Below, piece by piece: positions 1 through 6,207 of a stretch of DNA of 7,056 bases (positions are counted from its first letter, which is position 1; every line of letters starts with the position of its first letter). Below the pieces are notes generated by a model. It ran no database searches, was not told the origin of the DNA, and saw only the letters and a list, made by a program, of their open reading frames with translations. Source of the stretch: Bacteroidales bacterium (GTDB lineage: Bacteria > Bacteroidota > Bacteroidia > Bacteroidales > WCHB1-69). The DNA is taken from positions 1 to 7,056 of the forward strand of contig JAIROC010000199.1 in assembly GCA_031257735.1 (NCBI GenBank), given 5' to 3'. The position numbers were made by a program, and so were the translations under genes.

Positions 1-27
1 AAAGAAAACAAAAGAAGAAAAAAAGAT

Positions 28-171
28 ATGCAAGTTAAACAGCAATGTAGCGGCGGCTGTCAAGGTTTTTTGGAAAAATACTACCCAAAGCGAAGCGGAG
101 GGTGGAGATTTTTTCAAAAACCCGCAGGGCTTGACCTTTACTGCCGGTAAGCGGAATTGCTAACTTTGCAT
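28..171. repeat. Long palindromic repeat element, copy A (144 nt)
   Basis: Almost the whole segment folds on itself. From outside in, the pairings are ATGCAAGTTA (28-37) with TAACTTTGCAT (161-171, one bulged base), GCAAT (42-46) with ATTGC (156-160), GTCAAG (59-64) with CTTGAC (130-135), GGTTTTT (64-70, sharing one G with the previous stem) with AAAAACC (116-122), GAAAAAT (73-79) with ATTTTTTC (108-115), and CTACCC (81-86) with GGGTGG (100-105). The apical loop at 87-99 carries AAGCGAAGCGG. The apical part closely matches 1611-1654 in copy B, in the same orientation. No transposase or ORF is inside. It could be a MITE-like or REP-like element, or a structured RNA; the sequence alone does not decide. 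Confidence 0.75.
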
Positions 172-205
172 ACTCTTTTTTTCGGGCAAAATATCACTGC
201 CTTAA

Positions 206-252
206 ATTTCCATATTTCCATTTTGGCGATTTGGATATTTGGCAATTTCAAA
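206..252. repeat. Degenerate 8-nt tandem repeat
   Basis: Six consecutive units follow an ATTTSSNN pattern: ATTTCCAT twice, then TTTGGCG (one base short), ATTTGGAT, ATTTGGCA and ATTTCAAA. This is low-complexity AT-rich DNA between copy A and the secreted-protein gene. I see no gene between 1 and 382; the remaining bases there are the palindrome, this repeat and the G-rich tract. Confidence 0.45.
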
Positions 253-296
253 ATCCTGCGTGGTAACGCAAATTAAATCAATTTTCAACTGTTTTA

Positions 297-327
297 GGGG
301 GGGGTGGGGGCTGGTGTAGGCGTAGCC
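297..327 (+). other. G-rich tract resembling the lead of copy B
   Basis: A run of eight G, a T and five G is followed by CTGGTGTAGGCG. The 17 bases at 306-322 match 1464-1480 at 14 positions in the same orientation (GGGGGC, GG, GTAG and CG are shared), so this looks like a fragment of the sequence that precedes the copy B palindrome. It lies past the stop codon of the secreted-protein gene and is not part of its promoter. Confidence 0.5.
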
Positions 328-382
328 AAAAACATAATAAATTGACTTATTGAAGATTAAATATCTGGCAATTAACCTAAAT

Positions 383-1300
383 TTAATATTTTAGAATGGG
401 GAGTCTTCCTGATTTTATATTTTCGAACTGCAATTGTCCATATTTAGTCATAACTTTATCATAATCAATGAAATTTTTAGAAATAAAATAAATCCCGCTT
501 GCCACAGCACCAATCGGTCCAATAAATCCTATTCCTGTAAATACAATATCCATCGAAAATTCTCCACCTGATATTTCTCCATTAGCAAACTGTACACCAG
601 ATACTACAATAGTAGCACCAGACGCGGCTATGCTACCATAGTTCAAGTACTTATTCACTCTTGCCATTTCTATCACACTATTCTTGAATTTCAATACTTC
701 TTGCGAAGACATATATTGGTTGCCTCTCCAATGCAATAGACTACCCAATTGTTCTTCACCTTTATAAATATATTGAAACTTTCCATTCTTAATTGCTTGA
801 GCAAATTTCTTTGTATCAAAAATATCTATTCCTACACCTAAATTAAATAAATTACCAATTCCAATATCTGCTAAAGAAATAATCTTACCTTCATCTTGTT
901 CAATGCTCTCTATTAGATAGTTTTCAATTTCTCTATCTATATGATAAGTTTCTAATTTATTTATTTCAAATACTATTTTATAATATCCTTTTACATCAGG
1001 TGTCAAATCATCATAATTGAATGAAGTCTCGACAATACGCTCTTTTTCTTCTTGCAATCCCCTATTGTATAAAGCCCAACACTCTTCACATCTCATTCCA
1101 TCTATGGCTAGTAACCAAGCTGGACGTCCGTTTAGATAAACCATTTTTGTATCCTTATAATGATTTTTGAAACTTTCATAACATCTCATCCAACAATCAT
1201 GATCATCATTTTGAGCACAAACGGAATTATTAATACAAAGCACAAATAACCCCAAAAATAATATTTGCTTGTTTGCCAGTATTCTGAATAATTTTTTCAT
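383..1300 (-). CDS. Secreted protein with Rhs/polymorphic-toxin-like glycine-rich C-terminal domain
   Basis: The protein has 305 aa. Residues 1-28 form a classical Sec signal peptide (KK, hydrophobic core ILFLGLFVLC, then SVCA before QNDD). No good lipobox is present, so signal peptidase I cleavage near residue 29 is likely, giving a periplasmic or exported product. The mature N-terminus has Cys36, Cys40, Cys71 and Cys74 (CxxxC and CxxC), which could form two disulfides. Residues 187-193 read SLLHWRG, and residues 220-280 are hydrophobic and glycine-rich (GSIAASGAT, QFANGEISGGEF, GFIGPIGAVASG). From memory this resembles the short domain at the C-terminal tips of Bacteroidota Rhs-repeat proteins. 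Here it is on a small protein with no Rhs repeats and no recognisable adjacent immunity gene. Pore formation or membrane insertion is a guess. The start fits the signal peptide; no Shine-Dalgarno is visible. It has its own promoter and is flanked by palindromes A and B. Confidence 0.75.
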   Translation of the reverse strand: MKKLFRILANKQILFLGLFVLCINNSVCAQNDDHDCWMRCYESFKNHYKDTKMVYLNGRPAWLLAIDGMRCEECWALYNRGLQEEKERIVETSFNYDDLTPDVKGYYKIVFEINKLETYHIDREIENYLIESIEQDEGKIISLADIGIGNLFNLGVGIDIFDTKKFAQAIKNGKFQYIYKGEEQLGSLLHWRGNQYMSSQEVLKFKNSVIEMARVNKYLNYGSIAASGATIVVSGVQFANGEISGGEFSMDIVFTGIGFIGPIGAVASGIYFISKNFIDYDKVMTKYGQLQFENIKSGRLPILKY

Positions 1301-1396
1301 CTGTTTAAATTTTATAAGTTATTGAAATTCAATCATACCCTTGTGTGTCAAAAAATGCTTTTTGTCATGGGTGTTTCATTTTTAATATTACAAGTG

Positions 1397-1427
1397 CAAA
1401 AATACAAAAATGTTTTGAATCAGCAAA
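1397..1427 (-). promoter_or_regulatory. Bacteroidota-type promoter of the secreted-protein gene
   Basis: Read on the minus strand, TTTG (1427-1424) is separated by exactly 19 bp from TATTTTTG (1404-1397). This matches the Bacteroidota -33 TTTG / -7 TAnnTTTG consensus. It predicts transcription starting near 1390 and a leader of about 90 nt before the ATG at 1300. The leader contains a small hairpin, CAAAAA-GCA-TTTTTG (1364-1349), of unknown role. Confidence 0.7.
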
Positions 1428-1454
1428 TAACAGAATGTCTAAAAAAATATTTTT

Positions 1455-1482
1455 GGGGTTTCAGGGGGCAGGAGTAGCCGCG
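1455..1482 (+). other. G-rich lead sequence before palindrome B
   Basis: GGGG, TTTCA, then GGGGGCAGGAGTAGCCG. It matches 306-322 at 14 of 17 bases and stands just before copy B. It is probably part of the same repeat family. The short ORFs crossing this area in several frames are side effects of GC-rich repeat sequence and were not called as genes. Confidence 0.45.
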
Positions 1483-1504
1483 AATGACGACCGAATGAAC
1501 GCTT

Positions 1505-1694
1505 GGCAGGGAAAACAAGCCGCCACGCCCACTGTGAGTACCTAACGGAGCGTAGCGAAGTGCGTTGGAGCGCAACGTGGAGTGTGGCGGCGGTGCTTGC
1601 AAGGGCGGCTAAAAAAATACTACCCGAAGCGTAGCGAGGTGTGGAGATTTTTTTAAGCCGCTTGTCTTGCCCTTGCAAACATGTTTTTCCTGCC
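1505..1694. repeat. Long palindromic repeat element, copy B (190 nt, branched)
   Basis: Pairings from outside in are GGCAGG (1505-1510) with CCTGCC (1689-1694), AAAACA (1512-1517) with TGTTTT (1682-1687), a side arm at 1520-1590, a perfect 10-bp stem TTGCAAGGGC (1597-1606) with GCCCTTGCAA (1669-1678), GGCT (1607-1610) with AGCC (1656-1659), AAAAAAAT (1611-1618) with ATTTTTTT (1647-1654), and CTACCC (1620-1625) with GTGTGG (1639-1644, one mismatch). The apical loop carries GAAGCGTAGCGAG. The apical hairpin is nearly the same as in copy A, but the outer stems differ while remaining self-complementary. The element is clearly richer in GC than the flanking genes. No transposase is encoded. From 1695 to 1846 I see nothing further. 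Confidence 0.75.
1520..1590. repeat. Side-arm hairpin within copy B
   Basis: CCGCCAC (1520-1526) pairs with GTGGCGG (1584-1590), CCAC (1529-1532) with GTGG (1577-1580), and CCTAACG (1541-1547) with CGTTGG (1563-1568, one bulged T). The inner loop carries GAGCGTAGCGAAG, nearly the same word as the main apical loop of B (GAAGCGTAGCGAG). An alternative inner hairpin, CGTTG-GAGCG-CAACG (1563-1577), would compete with it. Copy A lacks this arm and has only GCGGCGG at the matching place. Confidence 0.6.
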
Positions 1695-1846
1695 TAAGTG
1701 AATGAGGAAGGAATGCCGCTTTACCTGCGTTGTTTTGTGCGGAGGCATATTCATAAAGAGATTTATACCGATAATTTTTAAAAAGAATATCCCAGGAATG
1801 GATGAAAAATGACCTAGAGTCGTGGTATTTGGCAAGATAAGGAATG

Positions 1847-1885
1847 AAAAATAGGATTGGTAATTGCCTTGCCAATCCTATTTTT
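1847..1885. terminator. Strong bidirectional intrinsic terminator closing the iet operon
   Basis: A perfect 14-bp inverted repeat, AAAAATAGGATTGG (1847-1860) and CCAATCCTATTTTT (1872-1885), surrounds an 11-nt loop. On the minus strand it begins 8 bp after the DUF2188 stop codon and ends in five T; on the plus strand it ends in six T. Its position supports the DUF2188 gene as the last gene of the ietA-ietS operon and separates the operon from palindrome B. Confidence 0.88.
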
Positions 1886-1893
1886 TGAGAGAA

Positions 1894-2124
1894 TTATCCT
1901 TGAGGAGGATATGGATCAGACTTTTTGGGATAAGTTCTTTCTTCCTGAATTTGTCCATTCATTTTATGGATTCTCACAGAGGCACTTGGTTGATTCTTGG
2001 CTATCTCTATTGTTTTTTGAACAACTTCACCCTTTGTGTTTCCAACAACAGATGCTCTTTGGCCTTTTTCAAGTTTACCTTGCCATCCATTTCCCGTTTT
2101 TGTAACATGATAATTTTTACGCAT
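1894..2124 (-). CDS. DUF2188-like small protein, third gene of the iet operon
   Basis: The protein has 76 aa. Its pattern fits the DUF2188 family: an N-terminal beta-hairpin (YHVTKTGNGWQGKLEKG, residues 5-21), a basic stretch with RAS (23-25), a helix after NTKGEVVQKTIEIAKN (29-44), then SVRIHKMNGQIQEERTYP (49-66), and a DPYPP tail. The invariant-looking features are the GW, the helix ending in IAK, and the IH..NGQI strand. There is no signal peptide or membrane segment, so it should be cytosolic. The family function is not known to me. It starts 17 bp after the ietS stop with no promoter between, and the terminator follows at once, so it is almost certainly cotranscribed. A role as an accessory factor, substrate or inhibitor of the protease is speculation. 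Confidence 0.8.
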   Translation of the reverse strand: MRKNYHVTKTGNGWQGKLEKGQRASVVGNTKGEVVQKTIEIAKNQPSASVRIHKMNGQIQEERTYPKKSDPYPPQG

Positions 2125-2141
2125 ATATATAAATTTTAAAA

Positions 2142-4619
2142 TTAAACTCTAGAAACAATACGTGCTGCCGTTTTTATGTCAACAGTTTGTACGCCTATTG
2201 ATTGTAATGTTTGTCTCATATCGTTGAACACCGGTTCTTCATTGTTGGGGTCAAAAATTGTAAGTATTGCAGTAAATGGAACTCCATGCTGGGGAATTTT
2301 TTCCCCATCCCGAGTAAGATACTCTACATCTAAACTCCAGTCAGTAGAAGTACCTATACCCCGAGGGAATTTCTTCTCATAAACTTTTATAGGACTCCAT
2401 TTAAAAGAATGTTCTATCTGATCTTTTTCATAAAGGCCTCCATCTCCAGTTTCGGGAGTATATATAGCATTTAAGCGACCTAAATATCTCCCATTACTCT
2501 GAAGTTGCCTTAATCGGGCATCTATATTAACTCGTATGAATTCAGAGCCATATCGATAGTTCAAAGGGGGCGTACTTACAATTGTTAATTTCGCTTGACC
2601 TGTACATTTACCATTTTTTACTAAGCACGAAGGCCATGAAAAGCGAAAATTTAATTTCCTTCCAACTGTAATTCGATTTGCAAACACTAAGGTAATCGCA
2701 TTATCTCCCCCTTCTAAAATTTCTTGAGTACTTTGAGGCATCCCAAAACCAACTAAATGTTTAGCAACTGTATTGAGTTGTCGATTATTAAACGGCTCTG
2801 GCAATATGGCATGATGTATAGAAAGGGCAATTAGTGTTTCTCTGGACACATCGCCTTCGATTGCATTTTCAAGACTTGCAATAATTTTAGCCACATTAGG
2901 AGCTGCATAGCTTGTTCCACACCCATCTTCAATATGTCCATGTTCATTAATAGAAAAAAGTCCATGCCCTTCTGTATGATGTTTTGTTCCTGATCCACCA
3001 ATGTGGGCTAAATCTGGCTTTAAGCCAGTTCTAGAACCTATACCTCGACAACTATAATTGCTTAGTCCATAAGGTACAATTCCGCTCATATCTGGTGGAT
3101 TAAGAGCGGAGACACTGATGTTACGACAACTTTCAGCGGGAACTTTTAAAGAATCATTTCTTGTAGCAACAAAAGTTTTTAAAACTTCTACCGGATCAGA
3201 AGGCCACTCTTTTCTTGCATGACGAGGATGGGTATTTCCTGCGGATATGATAAAAATAACGTCATTATCTTCTGCTATTTTATCCAAAATTTGGGCAGGA
3301 ACACTATAGCCACTTGACGTAACATGTTCTTCAATATTAAGGCTAAAATTAAAAATACGTACACCTGTTCTAGCCTTTAAATTTTGTACTGCTATTTCTA
3401 GTTCATTAAAAAACTCCAACGGTTTTGAATAGTAAGAATCATAAAACCGGGAAGGATAAATGTCTAAATCAATAATGTGGCAACCATTATTTTCTTTACA
3501 TACTTCGCTACCATTTAAATCTTTACCTATAACAGCTAATCCAGCAATAAAACTTCCATGATGTTCATTTTTATCATCTGGGCTAATAAGTCCCCATCGG
3601 TCTTGAATCCAGTCCCCAAAAACATCTGAGACACCTCCATCGACAATACATAATTTAGGATAACTAGTATTACTGTCAAATATAGGCATTGTAGCAGGAG
3701 TTCCTCTAAGGGATGAGCTGGATACTCTACTTTTGGTTATTATTGGGGGTAGTGCCACTCTTTTTACAAGAGGATGTCTATCTAAAAAATCCAATAATTT
3801 AGCATGTATTGTAGTATCTAAATTTACAGGTTTTCTATTAGTGTTTTTTGTTGCTGATGATTGTATTGGAAACATCTGGACAACAGGAGTACCTCCTTCT
3901 TCCAATTTTATTCCATATAAGACGGCAGCATCTTTATCTTGCCTTATTTTGAGAGCAAATAAACCAGAACCAAAGGTTTCCAACCCGTTAATAAAACTAC
4001 TGAAAAGTCTTCTTTTTGGTATGGTCAATGTGTCCCAATCCTTTTTTGCTGGTGGATCATCAAACAATTCGATAATATAAGCCCCTCCTGAGCGTGGGTC
4101 AGAAAGCCATTCTATCGCTTCGGTAATAGAAAATTTCCGCTTATCGCTTTTTGTATGTGCCGAAATATGATCTACTGCACCTATTTCGCTTCTCATACGG
4201 CTAGGATTGGAAAGCTCTTTGCCATCAACTAATTTTTTCCGAGTTTTTGTTTCGACTCTTCCCATGCTAGAAGAAACACGATCAATGCTTTCCGGAGTTA
4301 ATTCAACATATAATTCGCCTAATTCTCCTGCTCCTACAATAGGAGTAATTACTGGATTGAACATTGCTTTTGAAGGGCGATGGCTTTTGGCTAAAGCAGA
4401 TTGCCTCAAAGTAATTTTTGCATATGAAACAGGAGCAAATTCATTACTTACTTGCATATCCTTGATTTCTTGCAACTGTTGGGAAAGGGAATCTCTATGC
4501 TCAATAAATTCAGTATCTTTATCTTCATAAAAATCAGTAAATGAGCCACCACCCGGATTTTCCACATCCTCAATGAAGTTATTGGTATTTAATACCACTT
4601 GAATCGGACTATTTGCCAT
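2142..4619 (-). CDS. ietS: S8 (subtilisin-like) serine protease, IetS of the ietAS anti-phage pair
   Basis: The protein has 825 aa. The catalytic set is complete: Asp327 in CIVDGGV (DGG in place of the usual DTG or DSG), His354 in EHHGSFIAGL, oxyanion Asn462 in ISAGN, and Ser570 in GCGTSYAAP. The S8 domain covers roughly residues 320-635. An N-terminal region of about 310 residues of unknown fold precedes it, and about 190 beta-rich residues follow. No signal peptide or membrane helix is visible, which points to a cytosolic protease and away from secreted subtilases. It begins 15 bp after ietA and ends 17 bp before the DUF2188 gene. The pairing of an AAA+ ATPase with an adjacent large intracellular subtilase is the layout of ietAS, reported by Gao et al. 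(2020) as anti-phage. Target and trigger are not visible. The ATPase may gate or deliver substrate. The gene appears intact. Confidence 0.85.
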   Translation of the reverse strand: MANSPIQVVLNTNNFIEDVENPGGGSFTDFYEDKDTEFIEHRDSLSQQLQEIKDMQVSNEFAPVSYAKITLRQSALAKSHRPSKAMFNPVITPIVGAGELGELYVELTPESIDRVSSSMGRVETKTRKKLVDGKELSNPSRMRSEIGAVDHISAHTKSDKRKFSITEAIEWLSDPRSGGAYIIELFDDPPAKKDWDTLTIPKRRLFSSFINGLETFGSGLFALKIRQDKDAAVLYGIKLEEGGTPVVQMFPIQSSATKNTNRKPVNLDTTIHAKLLDFLDRHPLVKRVALPPIITKSRVSSSSLRGTPATMPIFDSNTSYPKLCIVDGGVSDVFGDWIQDRWGLISPDDKNEHHGSFIAGLAVIGKDLNGSEVCKENNGCHIIDLDIYPSRFYDSYYSKPLEFFNELEIAVQNLKARTGVRIFNFSLNIEEHVTSSGYSVPAQILDKIAEDNDVIFIISAGNTHPRHARKEWPSDPVEVLKTFVATRNDSLKVPAESCRNISVSALNPPDMSGIVPYGLSNYSCRGIGSRTGLKPDLAHIGGSGTKHHTEGHGLFSINEHGHIEDGCGTSYAAPNVAKIIASLENAIEGDVSRETLIALSIHHAILPEPFNNRQLNTVAKHLVGFGMPQSTQEILEGGDNAITLVFANRITVGRKLNFRFSWPSCLVKNGKCTGQAKLTIVSTPPLNYRYGSEFIRVNIDARLRQLQSNGRYLGRLNAIYTPETGDGGLYEKDQIEHSFKWSPIKVYEKKFPRGIGTSTDWSLDVEYLTRDGEKIPQHGVPFTAILTIFDPNNEEPVFNDMRQTLQSIGVQTVDIKTAARIVSRV

Positions 4620-4634
4620 AATGTTTATTTTTAA

Positions 4635-5807
4635 TTATTTCATTTTCGATTTCAGCTTACTCAACGAAGAAGTAGTCATGCCGAATAAAGGTGCAATATC
4701 AACCTGTTTGAAAGAATACTTATCGTCTTCAATCAGAGCATTAATAAATTCTTCATCGCTATTTAATATTATATTTCTTTTCTTCTCATTTACGCGTCCA
4801 GAGTTTAATAGCGCAAATTGTTTTACGATAAGGGATATTGTCATATCTTTATCAACAACAGAGGCTCTTTTTATCCATTTTGCCAACATTTCAACATCAG
4901 CCCCTGTGGAATCTTCTAAACACCAAGCAAATAGTTTCATTTCATTATCTGCAAATTCTAATGGTCGCAAAAACTTTCTCAACAAAGAAATAGAGACTGT
5001 TAGAGATGGCTTCGGTATTTCAATTTGAATATCAAATCTTCTCCAAATAGCGGGATCTAATAATGTTTCGTGATTAGTAACACCTATGGTAAACCCCCTA
5101 TCTTTCCTGCTATCTAGACATTGTAGCAGTGTATTTACAACCCTTTTAACTTCTCCAACTTCTTGTGGATCATTCCGAAGTTTTGCTATTGCGTCAAACT
5201 CATCAAGCAGAAGTACACAATTATATCTATCTGCAAAAGCAAATAAATTTCCAATATTTTTAGCCGTAGTTCCTAAAAAAGACGACATTAAACCTTCCAA
5301 TCGAGCTAATACCACAGGTAGTCCGATTTGTCGGGCTATCCATTTAGCTAAATGCGTTTTTCCTGTTCCTGGGAGTCCATAAATTAAGCATGAACTAGCT
5401 GGATATGCTTCAATTTCTAATAGTTTATCGAATTTAGTCCATTCGGTAATAATAGAATATATTGCTTCTTTGATATTGTCTTCAAAAATAGGGATTTCAC
5501 TAGGCAGGTCGTCTCCAAAATGTATTTCAGCCAAAGGAGTAGAAGTTTCTTTATCAACAGGAAGAGGCGTTCTAGATGTTAATTCATCTCCTTTTCCAAT
5601 AGCAAAAGATTGTTTAATTTTACTGGGGGTCATCTCAAGTGATTTTTGAGACGATATTAATAAGGATTCAAGAGACTTAGCTTCTTTATTGTGTCCCTCT
5701 TTTTTTAAAGCAGTTTGCAATCTTGTAACCTGCTGCACTACGGCACTATTGGGTGTAGATAGTGCAGATCGACAAAGAGCCTGTATAATGTCAAAGTATT
5801 CCATCAT
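4635..5807 (-). CDS. ietA: AAA+ ATPase, IetA of the ietAS anti-phage pair
   Basis: The protein has 390 aa. The N-terminal ~95 residues are helical with a Ser/Thr/Pro-rich linker. The AAA+ core shows Walker A GLPGTGKT (144-151), a pore-loop-like SSFLGTTAKNIGNLF (175-189), Walker B VLLLDEFD (198-205, Asp202 and Glu203), sensor-1 Asn245 in GVTNH, and Arg fingers Arg256/257 in DPAIWRRFD. This is the classic AAA clade (FtsH/Cdc48/katanin-like), so a ring is expected. The last ~25 residues (QVDIAPLFGMTTSSLSKLKSK) look like a helix-turn-helix. No protease motif is present; the S8 protease is the next gene. Two tandem ATGs (5807 and 5804) are possible starts, the first taken here; no Shine-Dalgarno is seen. 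It is the first gene of the operon, directly behind the promoter and repeat array. Confidence 0.85.
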   Translation of the reverse strand: MMEYFDIIQALCRSALSTPNSAVVQQVTRLQTALKKEGHNKEAKSLESLLISSQKSLEMTPSKIKQSFAIGKGDELTSRTPLPVDKETSTPLAEIHFGDDLPSEIPIFEDNIKEAIYSIITEWTKFDKLLEIEAYPASSCLIYGLPGTGKTHLAKWIARQIGLPVVLARLEGLMSSFLGTTAKNIGNLFAFADRYNCVLLLDEFDAIAKLRNDPQEVGEVKRVVNTLLQCLDSRKDRGFTIGVTNHETLLDPAIWRRFDIQIEIPKPSLTVSISLLRKFLRPLEFADNEMKLFAWCLEDSTGADVEMLAKWIKRASVVDKDMTISLIVKQFALLNSGRVNEKKRNIILNSDEEFINALIEDDKYSFKQVDIAPLFGMTTSSLSKLKSKMK

Positions 5808-5829
5808 TATTTACTGATTTTATTCCGCT

Positions 5830-5913
5830 GCAAAGATACAACAAATTTCCATATATGTAATATTAATTTCCGAAAAAATGATATTTATTTCCATGTATGA
5901 TATATATATTTCC
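5830..5913 (-). promoter_or_regulatory. Operator array: four GGAAAT boxes at 21-bp spacing
   Basis: On the minus strand GGAAAT occurs at 5913-5908, 5892-5887, 5871-5866 and 5850-5845, each exactly 21 bp from the next, or two helical turns, so all four lie on one DNA face. The three distal units also share ATAT at unit positions 9-12. The unit nearest the gene runs into the -7 element. This is the expected form of a binding array for a cooperatively acting regulator. No regulator gene lies in the window, though the helix-turn-helix-like tail of IetA is a possible candidate. Confidence 0.75.
5831..5838 (-). promoter_or_regulatory. -7 element of the iet operon promoter
   Basis: TATCTTTG on the minus strand fits the Bacteroidota TAnnTTTG element, 23 bp ahead of the ietA ATG, implying a short leader. 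At the 19-bp distance used by the other promoter in this window, the -33 position reads ATTA, not TTTG. The core promoter is therefore weak, which would suit activation or tight control through the overlapping GGAAAT array. Confidence 0.65.
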
Positions 5914-5915
5914 TT

Positions 5916-5958
5916 ATTATGATTTTACGATCGCCGCTATAGTGGCTTTTATCATAAT
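5916..5958. repeat. Nested inverted repeat upstream of the operator array
   Basis: The outer arms are ATTATGAT (5916-5923) and ATCATAAT (5951-5958). Inside is GCCGCTATAGTGGC (5933-5946), a near-perfect 14-bp palindrome. As plus-strand RNA it gives a five-pair stem with one G-U pair, a TATA loop, then four U. It could be a weak plus-strand terminator or a dyad operator. No plus-strand gene supports the terminator reading. From 5959 to 6135 I see no convincing feature. Confidence 0.4.
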
Positions 5959-6135
5959 GTAATATCTAAACATGAACGAATTAAGTCATCCACCGTCAAC
6001 TCCTTTCAAAAATGCTTACGGCACTTTTTATATTCCCATTTTGATTTTTAATCATTTTAAAATCAAGAAATATAGACATAAATTCAAATCAACAATCGGA
6101 TTTAATACGATGATTCCAACAGACAACATTGCTTC

Positions 6136-6207
6136 TTACGCCTCTTTTTTCGCATAACTTCCATGTGCTTGTTTAATTAGCAAATTGTTATTGACAAACT
6201 TTGTGAG
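6136..6207 (-). other. In-frame readthrough tail of the DUF3987 gene
   Basis: Beyond the TGA at 6208-6210 the same frame stays open for 23 codons (LTKFVNNNLL, IKQAHGSYAKKEA) before TAA at 6136-6138. The residues fit the end of the winged-helix domain expected after IAAQLQIPESTANK, with hydrophobic spacing and a terminal G-x-Y-x-K feature. The stop therefore looks like a recent nonsense change and not the ancestral end. Trp (TGG to TGA) or Arg (CGA to TGA) are the simplest original codons. Confidence 0.65.

Noticed and set aside
28..171. Copy A as an integron attC site
   Set aside because: GTTAAAC is present at the left end, but the right end (TGCTAAC) does not fit RYYYAAC, the pairing is arranged the wrong way round for attC, and no integrase is in the window.
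1214..1300. The secreted protein as a lipoprotein (Cys22 or Cys28)
   Set aside because: The residue before each Cys is Leu or Val, not the Gly, Ala or Ser of a lipobox; signal peptidase I cleavage near residue 29 fits better.
1420..1678. Several small open frames of 60-80 codons on both strands across copy B
   Set aside because: They lie inside the GC-rich palindromic repeat, overlap each other in different frames, and their products have no domain-like features; the structure is explained by the repeat.
1857..2139. Two plus-strand open frames of 82 and 91 codons
   Set aside because: They are antisense to the DUF2188 gene, which has domain-like sequence, operon spacing and a terminator; the plus-strand frames have none of these.
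5845..5913. The 21-bp repeats as a CRISPR array or replication iterons
   Set aside because: The conserved part is only about 6-10 bp, the spacing is fixed at two helical turns, there is no cas or rep gene, and the last unit overlaps a promoter, so an operator array is the simpler reading.
5972..6157. A plus-strand open frame of 61 codons
   Set aside because: No promoter or ribosome site, no recognisable motif, and its end overlaps the opposite strand of the DUF3987 tail.
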